Below the pieces are notes generated by a model. It worked only from the letters and a program-made list of their open reading frames with translations. It was not told the DNA's origin and ran no database searches. Of a DNA stretch of 64,000 nt, positions 24,549 through 34,178 are shown piece by piece. Origin of the DNA: Burkholderia ubonensis (GTDB lineage Bacteria; Pseudomonadota; Gammaproteobacteria; Burkholderiales; Burkholderiaceae); NCBI RefSeq assembly GCF_001718695.1, contig NZ_CP013422.1, forward strand, positions 1,860,001 to 1,924,000, written 5' to 3'. Numbering within the stretch: the first letter of the stretch is position 1; every line of letters starts with the position of its first letter. A program made the position numbers and the translations under genes.

Positions 24549-26744
24549 GTGAATCGCTTCGTGCCGTCTCTTCGCAATCTGTGGCTCCGCTGCCGCGACC
24601 GCGCGCGCGCCTTGTGCGCCGGCGCATGGCAGCGGCTGCGCCATCCGACGCGCCGCGGCGTCGTGCTCGCGCTCGCGGCGCTTCCGCTGCTCGGGCTGCT
24701 GGTCCTGCTCGCGTTCGTGCCGTTCACGCCGAGCATCGGCGACATCCGCAAGGCGCGCATCGACCGCCCCGCGCAGATCGTGTCGGCGGACGGCCAGGTG
24801 ATCGCCGAGTTCCGGCCGGTGAACCGCGAATGGGTGCCGCTGTCACAGATCTCGCCGCACATGGTCGACGCGCTGATCGCCACCGAGGACCGCCGCTTCT
24901 ACGACCACCACGGCATCGACTGGCGCCGCACGCTCGGCGCCGCGCTGCATACCTTCTCCGGCGACCGCCAGGGCGGCTCGACGATCACGCAGCAGCTCGC
25001 GCGCAACCTGTATCCCGACGAAGTCGGCCGCGCGCCGACGCTCACGCGCAAGCTGAAGGAACTGGTGACCGCGTTCAAGATCGAGAGCGTGTACACGAAG
25101 GACCAGATCCTCGAGACCTACCTGAACACGGTGCCGTTCCTGTACAACGCGTACGGCATCGAAATGGCCGCGCGCACCTACTTCGGCAAATCGGCCGCCC
25201 AGCTCGACATCCTTGAAAGCGCGACGCTCGTCGGCATGCTGAAGGCCAACAGCTATTACAACCCGGTGCTCAACCCCGAGCGCGCGCTGCAGCGGCGCAA
25301 CACCGTGCTCGGCCAGATGGAGAAATTCGGCAAGCTGCGGCCCGACGCGTATGCGGCGCTGACCCGCCGGCCGCTGCGCGTCGATTTCGAACCGCAGGCC
25401 GCGTCGCCCGGCCTCGCGCCGCACTTCACCGTGCTGTTGCGCAAATGGCTGATCGCGTGGGCCGACCGCAACAACTACAACATCTACTCGGACGGGCTCG
25501 TCGTGCGCACAACGATCGATTCGCGCCTGCAGGAGATCGCCACGCAGGCGGTCGAACGGCAGACGGACCGGCTGCAGGAAATCGCGAACGACGCGTGGCG
25601 CGGCCCGAACGGCTGCGGGCTGCGCAACGACCTGTTTCGGAGCTTCATTCGCCAGACGCCCGACTACCGCAGCGCGCGCGATGCCGGCCTGACGGACCCG
25701 GTCGCGCTGCGCAGGCTCGGCGCGAATCGCGACTTCATGCGCGCGCTGTGCCGGAGCAAGACGCGGGTGCAGGCCGGCTTCGTCGCGCTCGATCCGCGCA
25801 ACGGCCAGATTCGCGCGTGGGTCGGCAGCCCCGACTTCGGCGACGAACCGTTCGATCACGTGCAGCAGGCGCGCCGCCAGCCGGGCTCGACGTTCAAGCC
25901 ATTCGTCTACGGCGCGGCGTTCGCGGACGGCCTGCGGCCGGACGACACGTTCGTCGACCGCAATGTCGCGATCCCGCTCGACGCTCACGCGGTGTGGCGG
26001 CCGACCGACGCGGAACCGCCGAGCGGCCTGCCGATGACGCTGCGCGACGCGCTCGCGCATTCGCGCAACCGCATCACCGCGCAGCTGATGCAGCACGAAG
26101 GCCCGGCGAAGGTGGTGCGGCTCGCGCGCGCGATGGGCGTGCGCGAGAGTCCGCTCGACGCGGTGCCGTCGCTCGCGCTCGGCACGAGCCCGGTCACGCT
26201 GAAGGAAATGGTGTCGGCGTACGGCACGATCGCGAACCGCGGCATGTACGTCGAACCGCAGATGGTCACGCGCATCGAGGATCACGACGGCAAGGTGCTG
26301 GCCGTGTTCGCGAGCCCGCCGCCGGAACGGGCGCTGCCCGCGAACGCAGCGCTGACGCTCGTCGACGTGATGCGCGACGTCGTCGACCAGGGCACCGGCG
26401 TGGACATCCGCGCGCGCTACGGCATTCGCGCCGACGTGGCCGGCAAGACGGGCACGACGCAGGACAACGCCGACGGCTGGTTCATCCTGATGCATGCGCA
26501 GCTGGTGGCCGGCGCGTGGGTCGGCTTCGACGACGGCCACGTGACGCTCGGCAGCGACTACTGGGGCGAAGGCGCGCACAGCGCGCTGCCGATCGTCGGC
26601 ACGTTCTACGATGCCGCGTTGCGTGCGCGCGTGATCGATCCGCGCGCGCAGCTGTCGCCGGATTTCCGGCCGCGCAGCGCGCCGGCGCCGAAGCGGCGCG
26701 CACCGCATGCGGGCCTGTTCGACTGGCTGAAATTCTTCCGCTGA
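24549..26744 (+). CDS. Class A penicillin-binding protein (bifunctional transglycosylase/transpeptidase)
   Basis: This is a 731-residue inner-membrane enzyme of peptidoglycan synthesis. One membrane segment near residues 35-60 (GVVLALAALPLLGLLVLLAFVPF) anchors it. The GT51 glycosyltransferase follows with ATEDRRFYDHHGID and GGSTITQQLARNLYP. The transpeptidase has the SxxK motif GSTFKPF, the SxN motif in AHSRNRI and the KTG motif in GKTGTTQDNADGWF. The start is taken as the GTG at 24549, since upstream in-frame codons give low-complexity sequence. It is convergent with an L,D-transpeptidase gene only 10 bases away, so two cell-wall cross-linking enzymes are neighbours. Confidence 0.88.
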   Translation: MNRFVPSLRNLWLRCRDRARALCAGAWQRLRHPTRRGVVLALAALPLLGLLVLLAFVPFTPSIGDIRKARIDRPAQIVSADGQVIAEFRPVNREWVPLSQISPHMVDALIATEDRRFYDHHGIDWRRTLGAALHTFSGDRQGGSTITQQLARNLYPDEVGRAPTLTRKLKELVTAFKIESVYTKDQILETYLNTVPFLYNAYGIEMAARTYFGKSAAQLDILESATLVGMLKANSYYNPVLNPERALQRRNTVLGQMEKFGKLRPDAYAALTRRPLRVDFEPQAASPGLAPHFTVLLRKWLIAWADRNNYNIYSDGLVVRTTIDSRLQEIATQAVERQTDRLQEIANDAWRGPNGCGLRNDLFRSFIRQTPDYRSARDAGLTDPVALRRLGANRDFMRALCRSKTRVQAGFVALDPRNGQIRAWVGSPDFGDEPFDHVQQARRQPGSTFKPFVYGAAFADGLRPDDTFVDRNVAIPLDAHAVWRPTDAEPPSGLPMTLRDALAHSRNRITAQLMQHEGPAKVVRLARAMGVRESPLDAVPSLALGTSPVTLKEMVSAYGTIANRGMYVEPQMVTRIEDHDGKVLAVFASPPPERALPANAALTLVDVMRDVVDQGTGVDIRARYGIRADVAGKTGTTQDNADGWFILMHAQLVAGAWVGFDDGHVTLGSDYWGEGAHSALPIVGTFYDAALRARVIDPRAQLSPDFRPRSAPAPKRRAPHAGLFDWLKFFR

Positions 26745-26754
26745 CCGGCGCGCG

Positions 26755-27918
26755 TCAATCCGCCGTATCGCCGTTCTTCGGCAATTTCGACCGCGCCTTG
26801 TGGCCCGGCGCCGGCGACCATGCCGGACGCGTCCTGCGTTCGCTGTCGATCACGACCAGATAGCGCCCGGCGATCGGCGTGATGTCGCGATCGTGGCGCA
26901 GCACCCACAGCGACCGGCCGGACTCGACGCGCGCCTCGTAGTCGGCGTCGAGCATCCCGTGCCGGTCGATGAACGTGTTCAGCGACGCCGGAATCCGCAC
27001 GCAGCCCTTCGAATGGCGGATGCCGAGCAGCGGTTCGAGGCGCTCCGGATCGGTCGCATGCATCTGGAAGCGCATCGCCGACACGCCGCCCTTGCCCCAG
27101 CCGCGTTCGCTGTCCACCCAGCCGAAGTCGAAGATCCGCATGTCGCGGCGGCCGTAGCCGCGAATGCCGTTGTCGTTCGTCGTGCCTTCCGCGCGGAAAT
27201 CCATGTTGTCCGGCGTGTGCGTAAACACGCCGAGCGGCGTCATGAAGTGGTCGTACTTGCCGGGCAGCCCGGTCGCGACCGGCGACGCGCCGATCATGAG
27301 CCACGCGTTGGCCGACGTCGCGCGGAAGTAGATGAAGAGCGCCTGCACGGCCGGCGCGCGATCGACCATCACCACGTATTCGCCGGCGAGGTCGGCGAGA
27401 CCGCCGGCCGCCAGCGCCTGCTGCAGGCGCTGGCCATATGCGCGCTGCTCGCTCGAAGGCACGTTCAGCCGGCGCGTCACTTCCTGCGCGAACCGCTTGC
27501 GCATGTCGACCGCGCGCGTGGTCGCCTCCTTCGCCTGTTCCGCAGACAACGGCGGATGCCGGCGCGGCGGCGTCGGCGCCGGTGCTTCGGCTTCGCTCGC
27601 GGAAGTTTCTGCGGTATCCGAGGCGGCGGATGCGGCCGAAGCAGCCGATGCGCCGCTGGCGGAATGCGCGTGATGCGCGGCGGCAGCGGACGACGGCGCC
27701 GCCGACGACGCCGGATGCGCCGCGGCGGCATGCCGAGCCGGAGACGATGCCGATGAGGCGCCGGGCGCGGCAGACGCCAGCACGTCGGATGCGCCGAAGG
27801 CCGGCTGCGGGACGAGAACGGAAACGGGGAGCGCGGCGGCGAGCCACACGAAGGCGGCGACGGTGCGCGTACTGCAACGCGGCACGGGGAATCGCCGCGT
27901 CAGGTCGGAAAGCATCAT
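26755..27918 (-). CDS. L,D-transpeptidase (YkuD family)
   Basis: The protein has 387 residues. A signal peptide (TVAAFVWLAAALPVSVLVPQPAFGA) is followed by a long Ala/Ser/His-rich linker of about 90 residues, probably spanning the periplasm. The helical region and the YkuD domain follow. The catalytic motif is HSKGCVRIP with the active cysteine, inside the usual H-x14-S-HGC-like setting (GYGRRDMRIFDFGW ... LLGIRHSKGCVR). The enzyme would form 3-3 cross-links or attach proteins to peptidoglycan. It starts at MML (27918), and an ATG one codon further on is equivalent. It is convergent with the class A PBP gene. Confidence 0.85.
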   Translation of the reverse strand: MMLSDLTRRFPVPRCSTRTVAAFVWLAAALPVSVLVPQPAFGASDVLASAAPGASSASSPARHAAAAHPASSAAPSSAAAAHHAHSASGASAASAASAASDTAETSASEAEAPAPTPPRRHPPLSAEQAKEATTRAVDMRKRFAQEVTRRLNVPSSEQRAYGQRLQQALAAGGLADLAGEYVVMVDRAPAVQALFIYFRATSANAWLMIGASPVATGLPGKYDHFMTPLGVFTHTPDNMDFRAEGTTNDNGIRGYGRRDMRIFDFGWVDSERGWGKGGVSAMRFQMHATDPERLEPLLGIRHSKGCVRIPASLNTFIDRHGMLDADYEARVESGRSLWVLRHDRDITPIAGRYLVVIDSERRTRPAWSPAPGHKARSKLPKNGDTAD

Positions 27919-28271
27919 GCGATCGGAGCCATCGGCCGATCCGGCCGCCGGACATAGCGAGCGGCGCAACGCGCGCGAGCTTCGCCGGTACGTGGAACGC
28001 ATCGCATGCGCGCCGCGCCGACGTCTCGCCGGGGCGAAGCCGCTCGTGCGGGCAACACGTTCGGCCCGATGGCGGTCAATGAGTCGTGAGGTCTTTCATT
28101 CTACCTGCGCACGCATTGAACGGCAGCGCGGCGGGGCGTGGGGCGCGCACCGAGCGCTTTACTCTGGGCTTCGGGCTTCGGGCTTCGGACGCCGTTCGCC
28201 CTGCACGAAGCACCGAGCGGCGCGCAACGTAGCGCGCCGCCCGGCCGCCTGCCCCGCACCCCGCGCGACAA
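27919..28271. other. 353-base intergenic region with a short heptamer repeat
   Basis: It holds the presumed promoter of the L,D-transpeptidase gene and the 3' end of the transporter unit. Three exact tandem copies of GGGCTTC are at 28166-28186. No gene is supported. Confidence 0.45.
28166..28186. repeat. Three tandem copies of GGGCTTC
   Basis: A perfect 7-base unit is repeated three times, followed by GGAC. Another heptamer array, much longer, occurs at 55284-55520. Confidence 0.8.
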
Positions 28272-29691
28272 CTACTTCGAGATCGCTTCGAGCGCGATGC
28301 CCTTGGTGCGCGGCCCCATCAGCCCGATCACCGCCATCACGACCGCCATCGCGCCCGCGATGAACACGAACACGCCTGCGGTGCCGAAGCCCTTCAGCAC
28401 GGCGGCGATCGCGAACGACGTGAAGATCGCCGAGAAGCGGCTCCACGAATAGACGAAGCCGACCGCGCGCGCCCGGATCGCGGTCGGGAACAGTTCGGCC
28501 TGGTATGCGTGGAAGCTGTACGACATGATGTTGTTCGCGAGCGTGAGGCCGATGCCGAGCACGATCAGGAGCGCGGCCGCCGTCGTCTGGCTGAACAGCA
28601 GCCCGCAGACCACCGCCGCGCCCGCCATCGCGACGATCACCGACTTGCGCTCGAAGCGGTCGGCGATCAGGAGTCCGATCAACGGGCCGATCGGTGCGGC
28701 CAGCGCGATCACGCTCGAATACGCGAGGCTCGTCGTGATCGTGATGCCCTGCTTGATCAGCAGCGTCGGCACCCAGTTCGCGAAGCCGTAGAAGCCGACC
28801 GTCTGGAACACGTTGAAGATCGTCATCATGATCGTGCGGTTGCGGTACGGCGGCACCCACATGTCCCGGAAGCTGCCGCGCGCGTTGCACCGGCTGGGCA
28901 GGCGCGGGCGGCGGCAGCGGGCGGCCGTATTCCGCCTCGACCTTCGCCTCGAGCGCGCGCATCACGCGGTCCGCCTCGTCGAGCCGGCCCTGCTGCGCGA
29001 GCCAGCGCGGGCTTTCCGGCAGTGCGCGACGGATCCACCAGACGAAGATCGCGCCGTGCGCGCCGATCAGCACGACCCAGCGCCAGCCGTCGAGGCCGAG
29101 CGGCGCGCGCGGGACGAGCAGGTACGCGAGGAACGCGACGACCGGCACCGCGGCGAACCCGACCGCCTGCTCGCACGCGAATGCGCGGCCGCGGATCTGC
29201 TTCGGCACGAGCTCCGAGATGTACGTGCCGATCGTCACCATCTCGACGCCGAGCCCGAGGCCGACGACGAAGCGCCAGAAGTTCAGCCCCGCGGCGGTGT
29301 CCTGGAACGCCATCACGACATTCGCGGCCGTGTACCACAGCAGCGACCACGTGAAGATCGCTCGGCGTCCGAAGCGATCGGCGAGGAAGCCGCACGCGAT
29401 CGTGCCGATGAAGAGGCCCGCGAACAGCGCGGCGATGAAGCTCGCGACGCCGGTGGTGCCGAACAGCCCATGCGTCGTCGCGCTGAGGATGCCGCTTTTC
29501 ACGAGGCCCGGTGCGACATAGCCGCTGTACAGCAGGTCGTAGAGTTCGAAGAAAAAGCCGAGGCTCAGCAGCACGACGAGCTTCCAGACGCTGCGGGTCG
29601 GCGGCAGGCGGTCGAGGCGGGCCGAGATTGCGCCCGCGTCGATGGTGGAGGACGGGGCGGCTGCCCGTGGAATGCTTTCCGATGAGACCAT
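28272..29691 (-). pseudogene. MFS transporter, frameshifted near its middle
   Basis: This is a major-facilitator transporter of the sugar/aromatic-acid type. The N-terminal frame starts at 29691 (AGGAG upstream) with the first six helices and the loop motif GFLADRFGRRAIF, and continues to AKVEAEYGRPLPPPAPAQPVQRAR. There the frame is lost. The last six helices (DMWVPPYRNRTIMMTIFNVFQTVGFYGFANW ... GPRTKGIALEAISK) are in another frame from about 28880 to the stop at 28272. The junction lies in a CG dinucleotide run (28876-28884); adding one CG there restores ...QRARGSFRDMW. The cause is either a true 2-base deletion, which would abolish transport, or a sequencing error. The substrate is unknown. 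Confidence 0.8.
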
Positions 29692-30131
29692 CTTGGTCGT
29701 GTCTCCTGATCGTGTCGTATGTTGTTGTTCGCCGGCCGGCCGGCCGCCGCGTCGACGATTCGCTGCATTGTACCGGCACGCCGCACGCGCCGGCTCGGAT
29801 GGTCCGAGGAGCGCGACGCCGCGCGGGCACACCGCTTCGCAGCCGGACGATGTGTAAATTGCGTAACGATGTGTCGGCGCATCGCCATCGGTGCGCGCAG
29901 GCCATGCGCCGCCGCAGCCGCCCGCGAAAGCCGGCGCGGCCCCGTCGGCACGGGCGTCCGGCGTCGCCGCGCGCCCGCGCGCGTCCGCCGGCGCATGCCT
30001 GCGCGCCGAGGCCGCGCGGGCACGACCTGCGCCACCGCCCGCGCCGCGCCCGGTAACATGCTAGCGGTCCAACTTCCCGCCTCCCCGGCGCCATGCGGCG
30101 GCCGGGGTCGTCAGCAAAACGCAAGCATTCC
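29692..30131. other. 440-base intergenic region between divergent genes
   Basis: This region lies between the transporter and the MscS gene and must hold both promoters. It is very GC-rich, with a short A/T-richer patch near 29850-29880 (GATGTGTAAATTGCGTAACG). Open frames here lack protein character. No operator can be defended. Confidence 0.4.
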
Positions 30132-32585
30132 ATGTCAATACCACGACTTTCCACCTACGCACGCCGCATCGCGCTGATCGCACTGCTGCAGTTCGCGGCG
30201 ATCGCGACGGCCGCCGCGTTTCCGGCGGCCGCGTCCGCACCGGGCGCGAGCGGCGTCGGCGTCCCGGTGCCGACGATTTCGTTGAGCGACGCGGTCGCCG
30301 AGCTGAAGCAGATGCAGGTCCAGCAGGACCGCATCAAGCAGCAGACGTCCGCCGCGACGAACGGCAAGGTGCTGGACTCGCTGGCAGACTCGACCCAGGC
30401 GTTGAGCGCCGCCGTCGACAAGCTGAGCGCGCAACTGGTCCCGCAGCGCGCGAAGATCCAGGCGCAGCTCGACGTGCTCGGGCCGCCGCCCGCGCCGGGC
30501 GCGGCGCCCGAGACCCCGGCGGTCGAGCAGCAGCGCGCGACGTTGAACGCGCGCAAGGCGCAAATCGATGCGGCGCTGAAGCAGGCCGCCGACCAGAAGG
30601 GCAATCTCGCCAACCTGACCGACCAGTTCTCGAAGCTGAATCGCAGCCTGCTGAAGAACCAGCTCGTGCTGCGCTCGGGCAGCATCTTCGGCGCACAATT
30701 CTGGCTGCCGCTGTTCCGGCTGCCGCCCGACGACGCGCAGCGGCTCGGCGACTTCGACGAGCAGCTCGTCGCGATGCTGAAGTCGGCCTGGCAGCCGGGG
30801 CAGCGCATCGTGACCACGCTGCTGCTGCTCGCCGCGCTGGCGGTCTGGATCGTGGGCCGGCGGCTCGTCGAACGCGGGCTCGCGTGGTTCTGCGTGAACC
30901 GCCTGCCCGAAACCCGCCTGCGCCGCAGCGCGCTCGCGCTGTCGACCGCGGTCACCACGCTGCTGACCACCGGCGTCGCGGTGCAGCTCCTCTATGTCGC
31001 GCTGGCGCGTCGCTACGATCTCACGCCGACGCTCAGCGACCTGTGGGACGAGTTCGCGAAGCTGGCGCTGACCTGCGCGCTGATCGCGGGCCTCGGCCGC
31101 GCGCTGCTGTGCACGCGCCATCCGTCGTGGCGGCTGCCCGCGCTCGCCGATCCGGTCGCCCGCGCGATGCGGCCGTTCCCGGGCGTGCTGGCCGGGTTGC
31201 TGCTCGTGTCCGGCACGCTTGAGGAAATCAACCGGATCGTCGACACGAGCCTGTCGGTCACGCTGTTCGGCCGCGGCATCGTGGCGCTCGTCGTCACGCT
31301 GACGGTCGGCGCGTCGCTGCTGCGCGCGAACCGCGTGCGCAGCGCGCTCGCGGCGGCCGGCGAAGCGCCCGAGCAGCGCTCGACGCTTGCGGGACTGATC
31401 CACGCCGGCGTGTCGCTCGCGATCGTCGTGTCGCTGCTCGCGCTGATGATCGGCTACATCTCGGTCGCACGCTTCATCACCTTCGAGCTGGTCTGGTTCG
31501 AGATCGTCCTGTGCAGCGTATACGTGCTGACGCAACTGACGCGCGACGCGTGCGCCACGCTGTTCAACGCGAACCTGTCGAGCGGCAAGCAGATCAAGCA
31601 TCTGTTCGGGCTCGGCGACAGGCATCTCGAACAGGCGCAGACCGTGCTGTCGGGCCTCGGCACGAGCCTGCTGATGCTGTTCGCGGTGATCGCGCTGCTG
31701 ACGGGCGGCTTCGGCACGACGCCGGGCGACCTGCTCGACAGCCTGGTCGCGGTGGTCGGCGGCCAGAAGCTGCAAAGCCTCAACATCATGCCGGACCGGA
31801 TCATCAACGCGGTGATCGGCTTCGCGGTCGGCCTCTACCTGCTGCGCTCCGTGCGGCGCTGGCTCGACAACGAGTTCATGCCGGCGCTCGGCATGGACCC
31901 CGGCATGCGCGCGTCGCTCGTCACGCTGTTCAGCAACGTCGGCTATGCGCTGATCGTGCTGATGACGCTGGCGCTGCTCGGCGTGCGGTGGGACAAGCTC
32001 GCGTGGATCGTCAGCGCGCTGTCGGTCGGCATCGGCTTCGGCCTGCAGGAGATCGTGAAGAACTTCGTGTCGGGGCTGATCCTGCTGACCGAGCGGCCGG
32101 TGAAGGTCGGCGACATGATCAGCATCAGCGGCGTCGAGGGCGACATCCGCCGGATCAACGTGCGCGCGACCGAGATCCAGCTCAGCGACCGCTCGACCGT
32201 GATCGTGCCGAACTCGCAACTGATCTCGCAGAACCTGCGCAACGTGACGATGGGCAACAGCACGCAGGGCGTCGCGACGCTGGTGCTGACGTTTCCGCTG
32301 AACACCGATCCGGAGCAGGTGCGCGACCTGCTGCTCGATGCGTACCGCGAGCATCCGTCGATTCTGGAGAAGCCCGCGCCGTCGGTGACGTTCAGCCAGC
32401 TCACGCCGGACGGCATCACGCTGAGCGTGACGGGCTACGTCGCGAGCCCGCGGATCGCGGGGTCGACGAAGAGCGACCTGCTGTTCGAGATCCTGAAGCG
32501 GCTGCGCGCCGCGCAGATCTCGCTGTCGAGCCCGCGGATGCTGATGGTGCAGAACATGCCGGCGGGGGAGGCGTCGCCCCGCTGA
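30132..32585 (+). CDS. Large MscS-family mechanosensitive channel with DUF3772-type periplasmic domain
   Basis: The protein has 817 residues. A signal peptide (RRIALIALLQFAAIATAAAFPAAASA) is followed by a periplasmic coiled-coil region of about 190 residues (repeated QxxL and KxQxD patterns). Some ten membrane segments follow, then the MscS core: the pore helix region LAWIVSALSVGIGFGLQEIVKNFVSGLILLTERPVKVGDMISI, followed by the beta domain with INVRATEIQLSDRSTVIVPNSQLIS. It would act as an osmotic release valve in the inner membrane. A strong bidirectional terminator hairpin follows the stop. Confidence 0.9.
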   Translation: MSIPRLSTYARRIALIALLQFAAIATAAAFPAAASAPGASGVGVPVPTISLSDAVAELKQMQVQQDRIKQQTSAATNGKVLDSLADSTQALSAAVDKLSAQLVPQRAKIQAQLDVLGPPPAPGAAPETPAVEQQRATLNARKAQIDAALKQAADQKGNLANLTDQFSKLNRSLLKNQLVLRSGSIFGAQFWLPLFRLPPDDAQRLGDFDEQLVAMLKSAWQPGQRIVTTLLLLAALAVWIVGRRLVERGLAWFCVNRLPETRLRRSALALSTAVTTLLTTGVAVQLLYVALARRYDLTPTLSDLWDEFAKLALTCALIAGLGRALLCTRHPSWRLPALADPVARAMRPFPGVLAGLLLVSGTLEEINRIVDTSLSVTLFGRGIVALVVTLTVGASLLRANRVRSALAAAGEAPEQRSTLAGLIHAGVSLAIVVSLLALMIGYISVARFITFELVWFEIVLCSVYVLTQLTRDACATLFNANLSSGKQIKHLFGLGDRHLEQAQTVLSGLGTSLLMLFAVIALLTGGFGTTPGDLLDSLVAVVGGQKLQSLNIMPDRIINAVIGFAVGLYLLRSVRRWLDNEFMPALGMDPGMRASLVTLFSNVGYALIVLMTLALLGVRWDKLAWIVSALSVGIGFGLQEIVKNFVSGLILLTERPVKVGDMISISGVEGDIRRINVRATEIQLSDRSTVIVPNSQLISQNLRNVTMGNSTQGVATLVLTFPLNTDPEQVRDLLLDAYREHPSILEKPAPSVTFSQLTPDGITLSVTGYVASPRIAGSTKSDLLFEILKRLRAAQISLSSPRMLMVQNMPAGEASPR

Positions 32586-32590
32586 AACGC

Positions 32591-32624
32591 AAAGGGCGTT
32601 TGCGACGACCGCAAACGCCCTTTT
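32591..32624. terminator. Bidirectional intrinsic terminator
   Basis: The arms AAAGGGCGTTTGCG and CGCAAACGCCCTTTT form a 13-14 bp stem with a short loop. A-tract and T-tract flanks suit termination of both the MscS gene and the convergent aldehyde dehydrogenase gene. Confidence 0.85.
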
Positions 32625-32666
32625 CCCGGTGCCGGCGCGTGGGCCGCCGAGCGGCGGCGCCCCGCA

Positions 32667-34178
32667 TCACACGTCGAACTTCACCCCCTGCGCCAGCGGC
32701 AGCTCCCGGCTGTAGTTGATCGCGTTCGTCGCGCGACGCATATACGCCTTCCACGCATCCGAACCCGACTCGCGCCCGCCGCCCGTCTCCTTCTCGCCGC
32801 GGAACGCGCCGCCGATCTCCGCGCCGCTCGTGCCGATGTTCACGTTGACGATCCCGCAATCGCTGCCCGCCGCCGACATGAACTGCTCGGCCTCGCGCAT
32901 GTCGTTCGTGAAGATCGCCGACGACAAGCCCTGCGGCACCGCGTTGTGCACGTCGATCGCATCCGTGAAGTCGTCGTACACCATCACGTAGAGGATCGGC
33001 GCGAACGTTTCGCGCTCGACCACCGCCGTCTGCTTCGGCATCCGCACGATGGCCGGACGCACGTAGTAAGCATCCGCGTGGCCGAAGTCGACACGCTCGC
33101 CGCCCTTCACCTCGCCGCCCTGCTCGCGCGCATCGGCCAGCGCCTTCTGCATCGCGTCGAACGACGCGCGGTCGACCAGCGGGCCGATGAGCGTGCCGGC
33201 TTCCAGCGGGCTGCCGACCGTCACTGACGCATAGGCCTTCTCGAGTCGCGGCAGCAGCTGATCGACGACGCTGCGGTGCACGATCAGGCGGCGCAGCGTC
33301 GTGCAGCGCTGGCCGGCCGTGCCGACCGCGGCGAACGTGACCGCGCGCACGACGAGATCGAGATCCGCGCTCGGCGCGACGATCATCCCGTTGTTGCCGC
33401 CGAGCTCGAGGATGCCGCGGCCGAGGCGCTGGCTCAGCACCTTCGCGACTTCCTGGCCCATCCGCACGCTGCCCGTCGCGCTGACGACCGGCACCTTCCT
33501 CGACGACGTCAGCACCTCGCCGACGTCGCGCATGCCGAGCACGAGCTGGCTCAAGCCTTCCGGCGCGACGCCCGGATGCGTCTTGTCGAACTCGCGCAGC
33601 GCCTTGCCGAGCAGCACGTGGCACGCGATCGCGGTGAGCGGCGTCTTCTCGGACGGCTTCCACACGACCGGATCGCCGCACACGAACGCGAGCGCCGCAT
33701 TCCACGCCCACACCGCGACCGGGAAGTTGAACGCCGAAATCACGCCGCACACGCCGATCGGGTGCCACGTCTCCATCATCCGGTGGCCCGGGCGCTCGGA
33801 CGCGATCGTCAGGCCGTACAGCTGGCGCGACAGGCCGACCGCGAAATCGCAGATGTCGATCATTTCCTGCACTTCGCCGAGCCCTTCCGACGTGATCTTG
33901 CCGGCTTCGAGCGTGACGAGCCGGCCCAGCGCGGCCTTGTGCTCGCGCAGCACGTTGCCGAACACGCGCACCAGTTCGCCGCGAACCGGCGCGGGCACCG
34001 TGCGCCACTTGAGGAATGCCGCGTGCGCGGCGTCGATCTTGCGCTCGGCGTCGGCAGGGCTGTCGACGGCCAGCGTCGCGAGCGTCGCGCCGTCGAGCGG
34101 CGAGCGCGCGGTCAGCGCATTGCCTTTCCACTGGGCGAGATCGATGTCGAGCGCGGCAAGAATGTCGTTGAATTGCAT
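32667..34178 (-). CDS. amaB: Aldehyde dehydrogenase, ALDH7 type: probable L-piperidine-6-carboxylate (aminoadipate semialdehyde) dehydrogenase
   Basis: The protein has 503 residues. The NAD-binding and catalytic signatures are FNFPVAVWAWNAALA, KPSEKTPLTA, the general base in ILELGGNN and the nucleophilic cysteine in GTAGQRCTTLRR. The tail NIGTSGAEIGGAFRGEKETGGGRESGSDAWKAYMRR with NAINYSRELPLAQGVKFDV is typical of ALDH7/antiquitin-like enzymes, which oxidise 2-aminoadipate 6-semialdehyde in lysine breakdown. The start at 34178 follows GAGGAAG. It is divergent from an FAD oxidoreductase resembling L-pipecolate oxidase, the pairing known from lysine (pipecolate) catabolism of pseudomonads. The assignment is by family and context. 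Confidence 0.88.
   Translation of the reverse strand: MQFNDILAALDIDLAQWKGNALTARSPLDGATLATLAVDSPADAERKIDAAHAAFLKWRTVPAPVRGELVRVFGNVLREHKAALGRLVTLEAGKITSEGLGEVQEMIDICDFAVGLSRQLYGLTIASERPGHRMMETWHPIGVCGVISAFNFPVAVWAWNAALAFVCGDPVVWKPSEKTPLTAIACHVLLGKALREFDKTHPGVAPEGLSQLVLGMRDVGEVLTSSRKVPVVSATGSVRMGQEVAKVLSQRLGRGILELGGNNGMIVAPSADLDLVVRAVTFAAVGTAGQRCTTLRRLIVHRSVVDQLLPRLEKAYASVTVGSPLEAGTLIGPLVDRASFDAMQKALADAREQGGEVKGGERVDFGHADAYYVRPAIVRMPKQTAVVERETFAPILYVMVYDDFTDAIDVHNAVPQGLSSAIFTNDMREAEQFMSAAGSDCGIVNVNIGTSGAEIGGAFRGEKETGGGRESGSDAWKAYMRRATNAINYSRELPLAQGVKFDV

Noticed and set aside
24129..24883. Minus-strand frames opposite the small hypothetical gene and the start of the PBP gene
   Set aside because: Arg/Ala-rich translation without domain character. 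They overlap the clearly coding PBP region.
29511..30177. Plus-strand frames in the MFS-MscS gap
   Set aside because: Arg/Pro/Ala-rich, mutually overlapping and without ribosome sites; typical GC-driven open frames.
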